Source: Ficedula albicollis (lineage: Eukaryota; Chordata; Aves; Passeriformes; Muscicapidae). Taken from it: DNA of 64,000 bases. Positions within the stretch are counted from its first letter, which is position 1. Every line of letters starts with the position of its first letter. Both the position numbers and the translations under genes were made by a program. Positions 1-13,500 of this stretch are shown here, one piece after another. The stretch is from the NCBI RefSeq assembly GCF_000247815.1, contig NC_021671.1:20946038-21010037 (forward strand), in the 5' to 3' direction. The notes under the pieces were generated by a model, which was given only the letters and a program-made list of their open reading frames with translations, was not told where the DNA came from and searched no databases.

Positions 1-3000
1 ATCTTTCATTGTGCTCATTATGTGCAGACATACAGATAAGGATAGGAAAGGCCCTCAATCACCTTGTCCAGCCCACTGCTACCTTAGACAGCCACATGAT
101 ACCAACAACTGAGATATTTTATGTCTTTATGGGCTTAAGTTCTAGTCCCACTACTCTTTTTTAAAGGCTGTTCCACAGCTTCGCTTTGTAGATGATTAAA
201 GGCCTTTCTCCAATGACATGTGAACATCCTAAGTCAGAATTGTCCTTATAGCTGGTTTGTGGCATCTGTAGCTTCTCTCCCCTGGGCAGAAGAAGAAGCT
301 ATTTTTCTGATTTGAAAGCTCTTTATACGCTTTATCTTCAGTATGAATGCAGGGTTCAGATACCTGTGCCTGCAAAATGGCACCTAGATTTTCTTCCTTC
401 TTTCACCATTTTCCAGTCTCCTGCTTTGTTCTTCCTATAAAATATTAAAGGAGTTAGAACTGAAGTTTGTCAGGATGATATTCCTGTAGAAGGATTTTTT
501 CCCCATGATGTGTCTTATTTGCAAATTATTGATCTTAAGTTTATTTTAGTTTTTCTTGTGTTTATCTGTTATGTTTTGTTTGGATTTTGAAAAGTGGGTG
601 TAGACCTTTGTGTTTGCAGTCCCAGTAAAGATGATAGTACACAAGTAGAGTACTACAGCAGGAGCCCACAGGATTGTTTATATCCTGCTGTGCAAACTGG
701 AAATCTTGTTCTCCTTCCTCCCAGCCCTCCACACTCTCAGGCAGAGGAGGCAGATCAGGGAATAGGGGAGGTTACTGCATTCCTCTGTCTGTCCTGATAT
801 TTTAATTACACTGAGTGGTTCTTTTAGCAAATACCATCTTATTTTTCCTGCAAGTCATTCTGCTAAACATTTCATGTGAAATTCAGCGTAGAAGACAAAC
901 CCTGGGCAGTCCTGAAATCCTATACAGTCCCCAGGCTGATCGTCTGTCAGGGCTCCATCATGTTCTGCAGTGCCTTTCCCACAAGCTCTTTGCTCACGTG
1001 TGTTGGCCTGAGGTGCTTCTTTCCTCATTAAAGGAATTTGCCTTTATATTACTTTGCATCTACTGTACAAGATTTCATTTTCTCACTTTGCTTCATGCTC
1101 TGACTTCTGATGCATATGGGATGTTCCAAGGCCAAATAGAAGTGTTGTGTGTCCCTTTTCCTGCCTCATGTGATTATAATCTCTAACAAAGACAACTTTA
1201 ATTGGTGCCACTGAGACAGTGCAGGGCCAATGAGTCCTTATTAGAGATGAGATTGGATTCAGAGTTTATAGGTGCACTTCCAGTTTCTGGTTTGTAGGAA
1301 AAAGCCATTTTTAGTAATATTTTGCTTTCTGACTCTGGGACATTTTGCACTGCATACATTTTGGGACTGTTTACATATACATAAGGTTGCCAGGTCTCAA
1401 TTGAAATTGGTATTTTAGAAGCATGGAGAGAACTGGCAGGCAGGAGGTACCACAAATCTTACATGTACAGCATTTCTCAGTTTTTTCATTGGAGACTGAG
1501 CCAAGTGTTCCTTTGCTGCCTGGTGATACTGCAGTTTTATACCAATAACCTCTGTGAAATAAATACAGTTAGGCTTATGCCTGTGGGTTTTAGTGAATAT
1601 GTATTTTATAGATTGTTTTCTGAAAGACCTGATTCTGTTGCTTTGAAGTCAGTTGGAATTTCAAATCTTTTGTGCCTCAAAAATACACCATGCTTTTCTA
1701 GCAAGTCAATGAGTTAGTAGAGATTGGATTTAATTTTTTTCATTGGTTGGACATCATCTATTCCAATTTTGTCTGGCTTTGGAACATAAATTGACTTTTT
1801 TTTTTACTTGAGTTCCTCTGGGAGATCTTTAAAATGAAATCAGAAATTGATGATAAGAAAAGCAGAGCTAATAAACACAGTACATACCCAGCTACTGAGC
1901 TTATATCCTTGCTACGTTTGGGGAAGCCTTGGGGTGTACTGATGATGGTCTCATGATTTTCCTTTGTCAGTACAGATGGCAGCATTCCTAAAGCTGAATT
2001 AATTGGGATAATTTCCTGCCACTGTCCATGGGGGCAAATGGGGCTGGGTGTGCTCTGAAACAATTCCCTTCCCAAACCCACTCCCTGCAGGCAATGGTTG
2101 GGAGGAAAGGAATTTGGTGGGCACTGGAACTATTTCCCATTAGGGGGCAAACTTAAACAGCAAGATTTTGGAATGAAATGTGTGTTATTTGGACTGCTTA
2201 AGGTTGTTAAACAGGGGAGAGAAACAGCCAGTTGTGACTCCTCCATTTTTTATACGATGGAATCAGTTTTCAGAGAGGAGAATGTTTATGGATGCCCTAC
2301 AGTGTAATTACTGTCAGGACCTCACATTCTCCCATCAGAAGTTGAAGAGGACTCCAACTAAAATCACTGAATCTTTTACCAGCTCCTGCAAAGACAGAAT
2401 TTTCACATTCCTTGAAGAACCTGGCTTTGTGGTGCAAACTGGTGGGGGTGGGAATGGTGGAAAAAGAGCAAAGGCATCAGCAGCTTTCAATACTAAATCC
2501 TAGCACAAGGACAACAGAAGGGTATTGAGACCATGTCTCCAAATATCTTGGGATCCACCTACCTTTATGAAGATAAGCTACTTCCTGTGTTGCTAATTTT
2601 TCAGAAGTAATTACTTTTAGTAGTATTATTTCTCCAGCAAGATTTTGCTTTGAAAAAATGTCCTGCCTCTTGTACAGCTGATGTTAATGAACATGCAAGT
2701 TTTGGCTCTGGGCTGGTGTTGACCAAGTGAGATGAACTACGTGAATATCTGTACCAGTGAAATCAATCCAGTAACGTTTAGATCAGATGTTTTCCCACTC
2801 ACTCCCCTTTGCATTCAGTCCGTGTTTCACCAGTGTACTGTAGTGGCACCTGAATAAACACTTGCAAATATTTATAATTCCCCACCTTCTCATAGGGGGC
2901 TTTCTGAGATCTTTCCCACAACTCTCCCATATAAAACAGTTGAATCCCTCTTCTTTCTTAATATAAACATGAAGGTAATGTGCCCCTTGTCACAGCAGAC

Positions 3001-4315
3001 ATCTGTTATATGTATAGTAGTTATTCTGTAGCTCACAGATTAATCATTGTGCTCCATCTCATTTTGCACTGCAATCTGCAAATTACAATGATTCCTTGAA
3101 GAGACGGAAATCAGGTTTGTTTGTTGTATTATTAATAAACTTTAAATCACTCCCATATTCATAACTGGGGTTTTGAGATTTGTTCCAGTCCCAAGATGAC
3201 AAATATTGGCTGCTAAAGACGCTTTACTACGATTGGCTTTGCTAATTGCCATGAATGAATTGAATTGAACATTAATTAACTATTTCTGTAAAGGGCTCAT
3301 CACAGGAAAGCCTTCTGGACTTGTGTAAATTTATATTTAACATCCCATGATAAATGCAGGCCTTTCAACAATTGGTTTGCAACTCCCAACAAATGTTTTT
3401 ATTTCATTTTATAAGTTATGAGTTCAGTCACTGCATCAAAAATAGCCATGGGTTAGATTTGCATTAAGACAAATTACTCTTGAAGTGCATTTCCAGTCTT
3501 TTGGGAATCAGCAGGCGTTCTATAAAATGAGGATCTTCCTCCAATTTTTACCGAATGTTTATGTTTTATATAACAAGAGAATTAAGAAGATCCATGAGGG
3601 CACTGCAATAATTCATATGTTGGGCATGATGCAGTACTGGAATTTGTTCCAAGCCAGATCTGTGCTTTTTTTGGATTAGGCTTAACATTTCCATCACTGG
3701 AAAATAATTATATATTAATAGAAATACTACTTATACTTGGGATCCCTTCTCACATTGCCACCCTCTGAAGCAGGGCTTGGAGGAATGCTGGGTCAGCCCT
3801 TTTGTGACCATCTTCATCAGCAATTTTATTCTTTAGCACAGAAATTTGGTGTTCCCAATATAATCCTCAATGGTTTATTTTGCCATTACAGCAGCAGTGG
3901 CAAACTTTCAATTGCTACAGACTGCTTTGCTATGGCTGAGCAGCTGAGCATATTGTACAGTCTCCTAATATGCATTAGGATTTTTTTTTCTGTACAACCA
4001 AGTGGTTTCTGCTGCAAATATTTGAAAGCTAAGCAGAAAAATGTGGGGAACACTCAACCAAATTGCTGATATGCACCTAAATGATATTTTAAGGCATTTC
4101 AGTGTTGAATAAATGCAAGGAGGACAATGCACCCATCCTGCAGGAGTGTCAAAGGACTGAAAATAAAATTACAACTGCACATAATGTCCAGTATTATGGG
4201 TGAGTTCTCAGAGGTTTTTCCACACCATAGTTTTTAAAAATTCTTAACTCCAAAACTTCCTTATCCTGGAAAGAAGACTTCAAGAGTGATTTTTAGGAGA
4301 TGTCTCTAGAGTATT
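1..4315. other. Non-coding stretch, no gene recognised
   Basis: All six frames are broken by frequent stops. The longest open frame (815-1186, plus) is about 120 codons, opens on GTG rather than ATG, and has no recognisable domain. No tRNA-like B box, rRNA or snRNA sequence is visible. The block at about 3200-3460 is rich in ATTA/TAATTA cores, including a TTAATTAA palindrome at 3272-3279, and is discussed as a possible conserved non-coding element. Otherwise this reads as ordinary intergenic or intronic DNA. Confidence 0.7.
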
Positions 4316-4390
4316 TATTTATATATATATATATGTATATATATACACACACACATATGTGTGTGTGCTTGTGTAAACGTGTGTATGTTT
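4316..4390. repeat. Compound TA / CA-TG microsatellite with perfect palindrome
   Basis: A TA-rich run passes into CA repeats and then into TG repeats. The CA and TG arms meet at CATATG and form a perfect 22-bp palindrome at 4346-4367. The remainder is interrupted TG/TA sequence. A single strand could fold into a hairpin. Such compound microsatellites are common in vertebrate DNA. Confidence 0.9.
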
Positions 4391-7223
4391 ATTTATAGTT
4401 TTCCATAAGCCTTTGTCACACAATTTCCCTTTGCATTTGGTTTGCATTACACGTGCTAATACAATTGCTCTTGGAGAAGACTCGTACAAATATACATCAG
4501 TTTAACCTATTTGTGCTAATAGAAAGGATTCTCTGTGATTTTCTTGGCTCTTATGAGTTTATACCACATACATCCACTTTACATTATTGTCGGTGGTTTA
4601 TCTTCATTAGTCTCAGGTTTTATAATTCTTTGTCCTTCATATGGCTTGAATTTTGTGCAGAGCCTGCGACTGCACACACTGGGAACTAGCCTGGAATTCA
4701 GGAGAATCTTCTCTATGATATTGGGCCTTTTTGACTCTAGGTGAGTCCTTTGTGCCTCTGACTCCTCATATGTTTCTGTCTGGTTAGAATCTGACACCAA
4801 GCTCTCTCTTCAGGGACTCTGACTTTGTACCCTCATGGTGACTTGAGAAATCTGTGGATGTCTAGATGTCACCATGGCTCCCAAAAAGTGTTTGCTTTAG
4901 GAAAAGAAAAATCATCAGAAATAAAATATATTTTCAGTACTTTCTCATGACCTGCTAAGTGTGGGAAGATAGGTTGAAAGGATAGTGGAGGATAGTCCAG
5001 AAGGCAATCCCTCCCAATGAATTACAGCTGTGCTGATTACTGAGGAGTGGAAACAGCCTTGCCTGCCCAATGAGTTTGGGTATTACAAAAGAGTGGGCTA
5101 GCTGGCCACTAGTTGCAGTTGGAGTTTGGGTCTCAGGATCTGTTGCAGTTTGAGATGGAGGCTGCTGGCTGTGCTGAGGTGAGGGATGTATGATTGTGCA
5201 GTGTGAGAGACACTCAGTGGTAGGTGGCTGGGTAAGGACAGGTTAAGGTTTAGCCAGTTATGCAATGTGGAAAGAAGGAGTCAGAGCTGTTTGAAGTTGC
5301 CCATAAGGAACAGAATCAGAGCTGTTGGAAAGAAGGCATGAAAAGTTTTCTAATAAAGGATTTGTGGTGATGCCAATCCAGTCCATCTTGACATAATTGT
5401 GACAGCTAAGTCCATCTATAGGTTTATTGTATGGCCATAAGTGTTTTTGCAGCTACACAGAAGGAAATATGCATCCTTTTTCCTGGAATGGAGCCTCACA
5501 CAGGCTTTAATTCTTTGGGGGCATTTGTATGCTCCCTTCCCTTCAGGGCTGTCCCGTATATTGTCAGTGCTGTGTGCTTGCTTGCTAACCTGAACCTTGC
5601 TGTGTGGATGTAAGGATTCTGACTCCTTGGTATGAGTGGAGGAAGCCACCACCATGGTGTCCTGCCTTGGGCTCTGCAGAGAGCCAGGTTTGGGACAGTC
5701 AGCACTGTCTTCAGTAGTGGGATCAGCTGCATCTTGAGCTACAGGCTCCTGCTGCCCACTGCTTGAAACAACCCTGCTAGTTAATCCTGTGCATTACACC
5801 ACCAGTAGACGGTTTAACCCAGCACCCTTAACCCCATGGGTTAGGTTGGCTGAAACTGGCTGGTCCCTGAGCTGAGCTCTGCTCTGGTGTGATGAAAGGG
5901 TGGGTGAGGTTGGCTACTACTATTCACCCTCTGAAATTACGCATCTGCTTGTTATCTAGATTTTGGGGGTATTGTTACTTGGGCATGTGGCAGCTGAGAA
6001 AGCTGCCTCGAATGTGCAGTGGTTGGTAATCAGAGCCTGGCAGACATATTCAGCTAAAATTTAATTCCAGGCTTGTGGTTTACCCTTGAGAGGCTTTCTT
6101 CCATCTAACAGCAGCACTGAGCTCTCATCCAGACCAAAGCTGAGTCAGCTGTCTGTTTTCCAGGTACTTATCTTCTGAAGTGCTGAAACATCTTATGCAT
6201 TTCATTGCCTCCTGTGTCATGGGAACCCCAGTAAAAGCAAATGACTGGAGGAAAGCTTGCCTTTCTAGCATTTCCAGGCACAGCAATAAGACAAGTTCGT
6301 GGAAGAGCTCTCCATCCAGGCCTATTAAACATTAAGATGCTGATGTGACCATTGGCTCAGAAAGTCTTAAATTGTGCAGGGCCAGAAACTAGTAGAATAT
6401 ACAAGGGAAAGATCTCTGTCTGCTTTCCCTTGTCTCTTACTCTGTTCCAAAATAGTCACTACTCTCACATCATCTTCTGAATTAAAAGGATCTTCAGTGT
6501 GGTCCTGTAGAGATGGATTTCTCCTCCTAACTTCTTAGGGAGTTTCTCAGCTATTTGAAAGCACTGTGTGGTCTCCATAGAAAGTTGTCAAGGGACCCAG
6601 ATCACAAGCTGGACAAAATGTATGCATTGCATGACATTTAATATGAATGTTTTAGTAATTTCTGGTGGACCAAAGGAGTGATCAGCACTGAGTGGGGGCA
6701 GACATCAGGGCTGACTAAGGACAGTAGTCTTAAACATGCCAGTTTACCAGTCCCATCAGTGTTCATTTGTGGATGGTGTGTTCCTGGATGACTACAAGCA
6801 AAGTGGGGCTGGAGAAATCCTGCTGAATAGTCTGAAAAACTGAGCTATGTAGATTGTCACGGGGCACTTGAATTAAAAGGAAAACTTGACTCCAGAAGAA
6901 AGGGAGCAGCTGGGGAGGTAGGAATGTATCTGATTTCAGGGTCCCAGGACCTACAGCAAGGAGAGGCAAGAGAGAAGTTCTGGCAGAGTGGAGCTGAAAA
7001 CTATGCAGGAGCTTAAGTATGGCTGAGCATTTTGAGTTATGATTTAATAATTTCTTTTTTCTTTCTGTGCTTGTGTCTAAAACCCCTTCTTTAAATCTTG
7101 CAAAGTAGACAGTCCTGCAAAAAAATGTCTATGCATTTGTTATTAAACTTAGGTTGAAATAGTAGAAATGATGCTGGCAAACTAGGGTATGTTCTTCCCG
7201 TGGTGGAAGATCAGAGTAAAGAA
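4391..7223. other. Non-coding stretch, no gene recognised
   Basis: Open frames are all under about 80 codons and resemble nothing known. The part at 5600-5950 is somewhat richer in GC than its surroundings and could hide an old degraded repeat, but no family could be named. No RNA gene was seen. Confidence 0.65.
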
Positions 7224-7467
7224 GGGTACAGGTAATGCAGAGGGTTTGCTCAAAGTAATTTAGCAATCATATTCTGCTTCCACTAAATCACAAAAGTATG
7301 GGCTTGGTTCTGACAGATCGGGTACAGGTAATGCAGAGGGTTTGCTCAAAGAAATTTAGCAATCATATTCTGCTTCCACTGAATCACAAAAATATGGGCT
7401 TGGTTCTGACAGATGCATATTCTGCTTCCACTAAATCACAAAAGTATGGGCTTGGTTCTGACAGATC
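7224..7467. repeat. Tandem duplication, about 96-bp unit, 2.5 copies
   Basis: Copy 1 is 7224-7319 and copy 2 is 7320-7414. They differ at about three positions. A third, partial copy (7416-7467) repeats only the last ~52 bases of the unit and matches copy 1 rather than copy 2. All copies run in the same direction and are directly abutted. The partial copy shows that duplication happened at least twice with different boundaries. Confidence 0.95.
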
Positions 7468-7630
7468 TTCTTCCTTCCTTCAAGAAGAGGAGAAGTGGGG
7501 GGATGCCAAGACTTCTCCAAAGCACTGAGAAGAGTTGCCATTAGCATGTGGCATCTGACAGGGCTGTTTATATATTCTGGGTTATGCTGTAGTTTGAGAT
7601 GCATCACAAGGAATATATGGGGCAAATATT
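7468..7630. other. Unique spacer between two tandem duplications
   Basis: This is about 160 bases of single-copy sequence separating two unrelated tandem duplications. No coding or RNA feature is visible. Confidence 0.6.
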
Positions 7631-7810
7631 TTTTTTCTTGGCTCATCCATATGTATAATAAGAGTAGGATGATATCCCCATGCACAGGCAAGCTAGAAAG
7701 ATAAATAAGCAATAAGGTGATTTTTTCTTGGCTCATCCATATGTATAATAAGGGTAGGATGATATCCCTATGCACAGACAAGCTAGAAAGATAAATAAGC
7801 AATAAGGTGG
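7631..7810. repeat. Tandem duplication, 90-bp unit, 2 copies
   Basis: Copy 1 is 7631-7720 and copy 2 is 7721-7810, with about three substitutions between them (roughly 97% identity by eye). Because 90 is divisible by three, the duplication keeps frame. On the minus strand it makes an artificial 134-codon open frame (7431-7835) with a repeated segment, which is not evidence of a gene. Confidence 0.96.
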
Positions 7811-10380
7811 GCTGATCAGAGAAGAATGGAAACAACTATATAGTTATTTTAGCTTATTATAGAGGAGAAAACAAAACTTGCATGAGGTTTTACCCTGCTA
7901 CTTGGCTTTGTGGCAAAATTCAGTCTTGCCTTGCTTCTGTCATCTGAGGAGCTGTAGAACTCACTGATCAAACAGCAACAATTCATGGTTGTCAGAATGG
8001 ATAAATTTGACAGTTTATTAATAAAAATAGGCAATTTTAAAAAGGAAGTTGTAGTCTATTCATTATTGCATGTTTGCTGTTCTATGATATTACACTTGGC
8101 AAGAATTTTTCTTCAGAGTGTGTAGTGTACACTCCATACTAGAGCGTGTGCTTAGCTATAGCACTTACCAATATGTTGTAGTAATAAAGGGAACATTTTC
8201 AATAGTAGCAGCTCACGTACTAGGTAGTCCTGTTGTGTGCATGAACAAAAATTGTTGAATAAGTTACCATTAAATAGGCATAGCAATCAGTGACAGATTC
8301 TGCCTCTGAGATATTGAGCCTTTTCCTTAAGTAACTGATGTTACTGAATGCTTGACAGTTCCACTGTATGATCGTTTTCATGAATTTCCTGCCTTTGAAA
8401 TTCCAAATGGACCACTTCAATCTCTACAGAGACATTAATTTTACGTCTGCTTTTCTTTCCCCTCAGAGCTGAATTTTTAAATTAACACTAAATAAATATT
8501 CTTTACAAAGTGTTATTAACAATAGCCATGAAATCCAGTGGGTACTGGTTTGAACTGCAGCTGTCCTGTTCCTTTTTTACATTGCTGTCTGTGATTCTGT
8601 CCATATGGGCAGAAGTCTTCTGCCCACACACCTCTCTCCTCACATTCAGACACTGTGATTCCAGTCGAGTGGCAGCCTATTAGGTCCCAATGTTTCAAAG
8701 CATACAGTGATTTCCCATCAACATCAAAGCAAATTACTCTGATTTTGTTTCCCTTTAGAAAGGAAGTGGTCCTTTATTTTCCCACTGCAGTTTGTTCATC
8801 CTTGCTAAGTGCTGCTGCAGATATCATTCCCTCCTTACAACTTCCTTTTTCTTGTTTTCCCCTTCCATCTGAGAATTTCAGTCAGGCAGTTTTATTTGCC
8901 ATTTTAAAGGAGTGTATTTTGCAAGCACAGGCCTCACTGTTACGCTTTTCTGATGTAATTGGAATAAGATGATTTGGCCACAGAGCTTTGAAAAATTTGG
9001 AAGGACTATTACAGAACAAACAAATTTGTCATATTTTGTGTAATTTACCTCTCATTGTCATGTCAAAACACATAGCTTCTGCAATACTCATTTCAGAGGT
9101 TTAAATTTGTTTTTTGTACACTTTGGTTGAACTTCTTTAGGGCAAATTTTCCCCTTCATGCATTTCTAGACACCAATTCACAGGTGAACTTTAAATGCCA
9201 CTAACTTTTGATAGAAAAAATGAAATCATGATAATACTGAATGAAAAGCCAGCTCCCTTCAGAATCCAGTTGAAAAGTGAAATTTCTATAGGTTTTTAAA
9301 AGTTCTCTCTGAGATTTCTAGATTACTCTTAAAATATGAGAGGAAGAGGGTGATAAAAAGAGGAATCAGCAAAGTCCGTGGAAATAACCAACAATATTGA
9401 AATAATTTCCTTATTATGCACTTTTATCTGATTTTTTTTTCCTTCATACTCAAAATTAGCTTGTATTTATGCTTTCAAGAGCTCCTTAACCTCTGTAGAG
9501 AAGAGATTTAATGAGGCTGATGATTTGATATCAACCATCAATGGCAATGTGTGTTGGTGTCATTTTCATAGGCATTAATGTCCAGTTCTGAAAGCGACCC
9601 AGCTTGACTGAAAAACTCATTCAAACTATCATACTGCATGGTCTGATGCCAAACCTGTAGATTAATGATGCAAAATGCAAGTTCAAAGTAGATGTTGAGA
9701 TGAAAACTGATAATTTCCAAAGGTTAGGTCACTGGGGTTTTCTAAGGAGCAAAGAGCAAGGCCCAGTTTGGAAATTTGAACTCCTCACAGCAAGTGAGGA
9801 TTCACTTTTGTCCATATCCAGCAAAGATGGGAATGAGAGACTGTGAAATGCAATTTAAATTTGGTTATCCAAAACTAATTACAAAATGAATTCATGCATG
9901 TTTGGTCTGGAGAGATTTCTATGTAGATATGTCTTTAGTTTTTTGAATCAATTTTGTCTTCCAGAATCTTTCAGTAAAATCTAAGTACAAGACCATTCAT
10001 TGTGGTTTTGGTTATTCTTGTTTTAATAAATAGCCATGAAAGCTGGGAGGGGACAGAGTGCAGGGGGTTTGGTTTATTTTTCTCTATCTGCCTGGTATTG
10101 CAGACTTAAGATAGGAGCTATGAAGAAATAATTAAAGCTCCCAGCATTTTTTTTCCAGTGTGTATGACTAATCAATTATTATTAAAGGTAAGTATAATTT
10201 TGGCAGCTTCTTCTATTTAACTTATTGTCCAAATTTTCCAATATAAGCAGGATTTATACCAAAATTAATTATTTAGAAAACTAATAACAAAATGTTTCTC
10301 AGTTTTATTATTTTGGAATAAAATCTCAAAGTAATCATTTTTGGGATAATTACTCTGGGGAGAAAAAAGGATTTTAGCCA
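7811..10380. other. Non-coding stretch, no gene recognised
   Basis: This is AT-rich sequence with open frames no longer than about 105 codons, none recognisable. No RNA gene or interspersed repeat could be identified. It is typical of vertebrate intergenic or intronic DNA. Confidence 0.65.
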
Positions 10381-10565
10381 GGAATAATATAATGCATGTC
10401 AAAACCCAAAATCACAGTTTGCCTAGGGTTTTTAACTACCCCAATAATATAATGCATGTCAAAACCCAAAATCACGGTTTGCCTAGGGTTTTTAGCTACC
10501 CCGGGAATAATATAATGCATGTCAAAACCCAAAATCACAGTTTGCCTAGGGTTTTTAACTACCCC
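10381..10565. repeat. Tandem triplication, 60-bp unit
   Basis: Three copies start at about 10383, 10443 and 10506. The first two are abutted at a 60-bp period. The third is displaced by three extra G, giving a 63-bp step. Copies differ at one to three positions. Each copy carries 7-bp inverted arms (AAAACCC at 10401-10407 and GGGTTTT at 10426-10432 in copy 1) around an 18-base loop, so each could form a weak hairpin. Both steps are multiples of three, so the array stays open on both strands (10392-10721 plus and 10374-10796 minus). Those frames are explained by the repeat and are not called as genes. Confidence 0.96.
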
Positions 10566-13500
10566 ATCAGATGCAGAGTTCTGCATTCCCGTGCCTGTGC
10601 AGCAGCCAGCCGTGGGGATTTTGCTGGCTGTCCCCAGGCTCACAGAGACAGGCATGCAGCAGCTCAATCTGTGTGTGAGAAAGGGCACATGAGAAGTTGT
10701 TACAAAGCCCTTTGCAGATAATGACCCCTTTTCTAATTTACAGCTTAATTGTCTTGAAAATGAATAATCTTTACTCAAGTCCAGTGTGAAAAGCATACAA
10801 CAATCTGCAATTCTTTAGCTTGTTTTCTTTTTTTTACCATTACTGCTAGAACAGTTAAAGTACTTACAGAGGGCACCAGGAACACTTGGGATTTCTTCAT
10901 ATACCTATTATGTGGTTTGGTATACATCTTTTAATCTGCTTTGCAAGAAAAGCCTAGAAAACCCAGTCTAGTGGGAACTAGACTAGAAAAGTGTAGAGCA
11001 AACCTTTCCTGTCACTCTGCTTCCTTCTGCCCTTGCTGCTCCCCCTCAGCTGGATGAGATCATGGCTTAGGTACCAGTTGCACTCCAAGCTCAAAAAAGA
11101 TACCTGGGCTTAGATCATCCTGATGATGCCCCTTCTCCAGTCATCTTAGGGGCAGTTTTCATGACTAAGCAAAGAAGTATTTGTTCTGCTGATGTAGAGC
11201 AAACCCCCTTGATTTTTTGCTGGCTTTATAACTACTGTGCATCCATACTTACATGTTGTAATATTGTAAAAGGAAAATAATGTCAATTAATTCTGTTTTC
11301 TCAAAGAGACTCATGATTCTTAGGTATGCATAGCAAAGGACTTGAAGAACTGTAAGTCCCACGTGGCTCTGCTTGTGTTTTGCAATGCTAGGCAGGGTTT
11401 GACAGCTCACCCAGTGCTGGATGCCAAGGAGTTGGGACTCTGGGTGTTTATTAGTGTACACTGATGGTGGATACCATTCCATCAGGTGCAATATCACTGC
11501 TGTGTGAGGTGAGCTGCCACCCTTCTCACAGTAGGAACAGATGACTTCCAGAGGGCAAGAACTTGGAGGGAGTGGTTTATATGACCAGATGGAGCCACTG
11601 TGATAATCTGGTGTGAGCTTCCAGATAATTTATTAAGAAGTGGCAAGAGCAGGCTATTAGTTCCTTGATGGGGTTTTTTTTTTATGAGGGGAGAGAGTGG
11701 TGAAGTGCTAATTGAGAGGGCATTAGCTCTGGTTTACTCTGGATATACATGCTCAGTGATGTACTTTCCTCTCTTTTTCCTAGGTGGAGAACACTGTGCT
11801 AGAATCCTACTGACCTTTATTTACAAAGATTTCGGAGCCTGAGAAGGTCAGGGGACGGAAGCAGATGACTGGGTGTCAGAGGTACTGGGGCAGGCAGTCC
11901 ATCTAGGTTTGCTCACTGGAAAACTCATTCTGGTGGCCTGACCCCAGGGCAGTGACAGAATGACAGCTCAACACCACCGAGTGCCAAGGTCCCGTGGCAC
12001 TGAGGCTGCTCCCTGCTATTTTGGGTCATGGTGAAGCTGATAAGGTTTAAATAGGAAGTCACACTGCAAGTGTCTGGGGCGTGCTGGTGTTGGCTTTTTA
12101 AAATAGATGTCCACAGCTGAAACACAGTGCTAACCTCTCTGAAATCCCTCTTTGTGGTGCAGTCATACCCCTGACATGAATTCTACCGAATGTATAGAGG
12201 GGGTGTCAAAGTGATGAGGGCTTGAACTGCAGAAAGTGAGGGCAGGTGAAGGTCAGTGAGGGTTTGATGGATAAGAGCAGATATTCTTGAGCTCCTCATT
12301 CAGGGGCTTGCTGCTGGAGTGCCACACTGCTGCAGTGGCTGCCAGTAGGAGATGCTTGAAAAAGCCATATTTCTTTGGGCATTAACAAAAGTAAAGAGAA
12401 AAAAATAGCAAATGTCTGGAAGAGGAGCAGACTGAGAATTCACTTCCTTATAATAAAATTATCTCTTCATCTGTGTAGGCATTTCTGCTAGACTGCCATT
12501 TCTTCACAGACCAGACAGCTAAATGAACAGTTGAGTATCCACTTATTCCCTCAGCACTCACACACTGAAAACTATGGTGGAAGAGCTAAATGCTTTTCTT
12601 TTTTAACTTTTGAGACAGTTTAAACTAGTAAAACTTCTCAATCTATTTTTTGTTTGGCAAGGAGGTGGTCATGTAAAATTATCAAAATTACAATAATTAG
12701 CAAATTGCAGAGAAATGTCTTTAGGACTTAAAGCTCCAATGTGTAGGCAATAGAACTGTAATTTATAAGCTGACATACCAATTCCGCTATAGGCAACTCC
12801 AGCAGCTGCTTTGCTACTCATTAAAATAAGTGCACAGCTATCAGACTAATTATAGCATGGAACTATGTAGAAAACTGAACCCAGACAGTGAGACAGGAGA
12901 TCTTCTGGCAGAAGTACTCCACAGCCCACTGCAGCCTGGGAATCCTGCTGCATTTTAAACTGCTGTCTCCCAGGGCATGTTTAAAATGCTGATTACTTTG
13001 TACATGTTCCTCTGTCCTTCCCGTTCCTCAGAGATACCTGTGAGTCTCAGAAGGGGAGTCCCCAAAGGTGTTTGGGATGCAGCAATTGCTGCTTTTGTTT
13101 TTTGCTCTTTGAGAAAGCAAACCCATCCTGGTGACTCCTGCTTTTTTATTATTGGAGCAGACTTCAGCAGCTGCCTGACCATGAGTGCAAAAGAAGAATT
13201 GTTCTTTTCTTCCACACCCCTCTCATAAAAGGAAAGACTGGATCCAATTCCACTTATCTTCTTCTATGTTAAGTTTGAGATTAGGGCCAGGGTAGTGTGT
13301 CAAATTGGTTTAGGTGAATAGATAACTCAGGTGATTCCTAATACCTTCCTGAAAGTGTCAGGCTTTGTAAAAGGTGACCAACTTCTGACTTTTGTTGCAC
13401 GTCAGTGGGTTAATTTGTCTGCCTACCTGTGTTCATGTTTATCTTCTTGTAAACAGAAGTCAGGTACTACTGCTCATTTTAACTAGGCATGTATATAAAA

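Noticed and set aside
7431..7835. 134-codon minus frame with a repeated leucine-rich segment
   Set aside because: It is created by the in-frame 90-bp duplication plus part of the adjoining one. It is not a membrane-protein gene.
10401..10432. Telomere-like CCTAGGGTTTTT words
   Set aside because: There is no (TTAGGG)n array; the resemblance is limited to one word per repeat unit.
10381..10565. CRISPR-like array (three regular repeats)
   Set aside because: The repeats are directly abutted without unique spacers, and the whole window is vertebrate-like. It is a tandem triplication.
10374..10796. 140-codon minus frame with three peptide repeats
   Set aside because: It is explained by the 60/63-bp triplication, which preserves frame on both strands. 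No known domain or transcript evidence.
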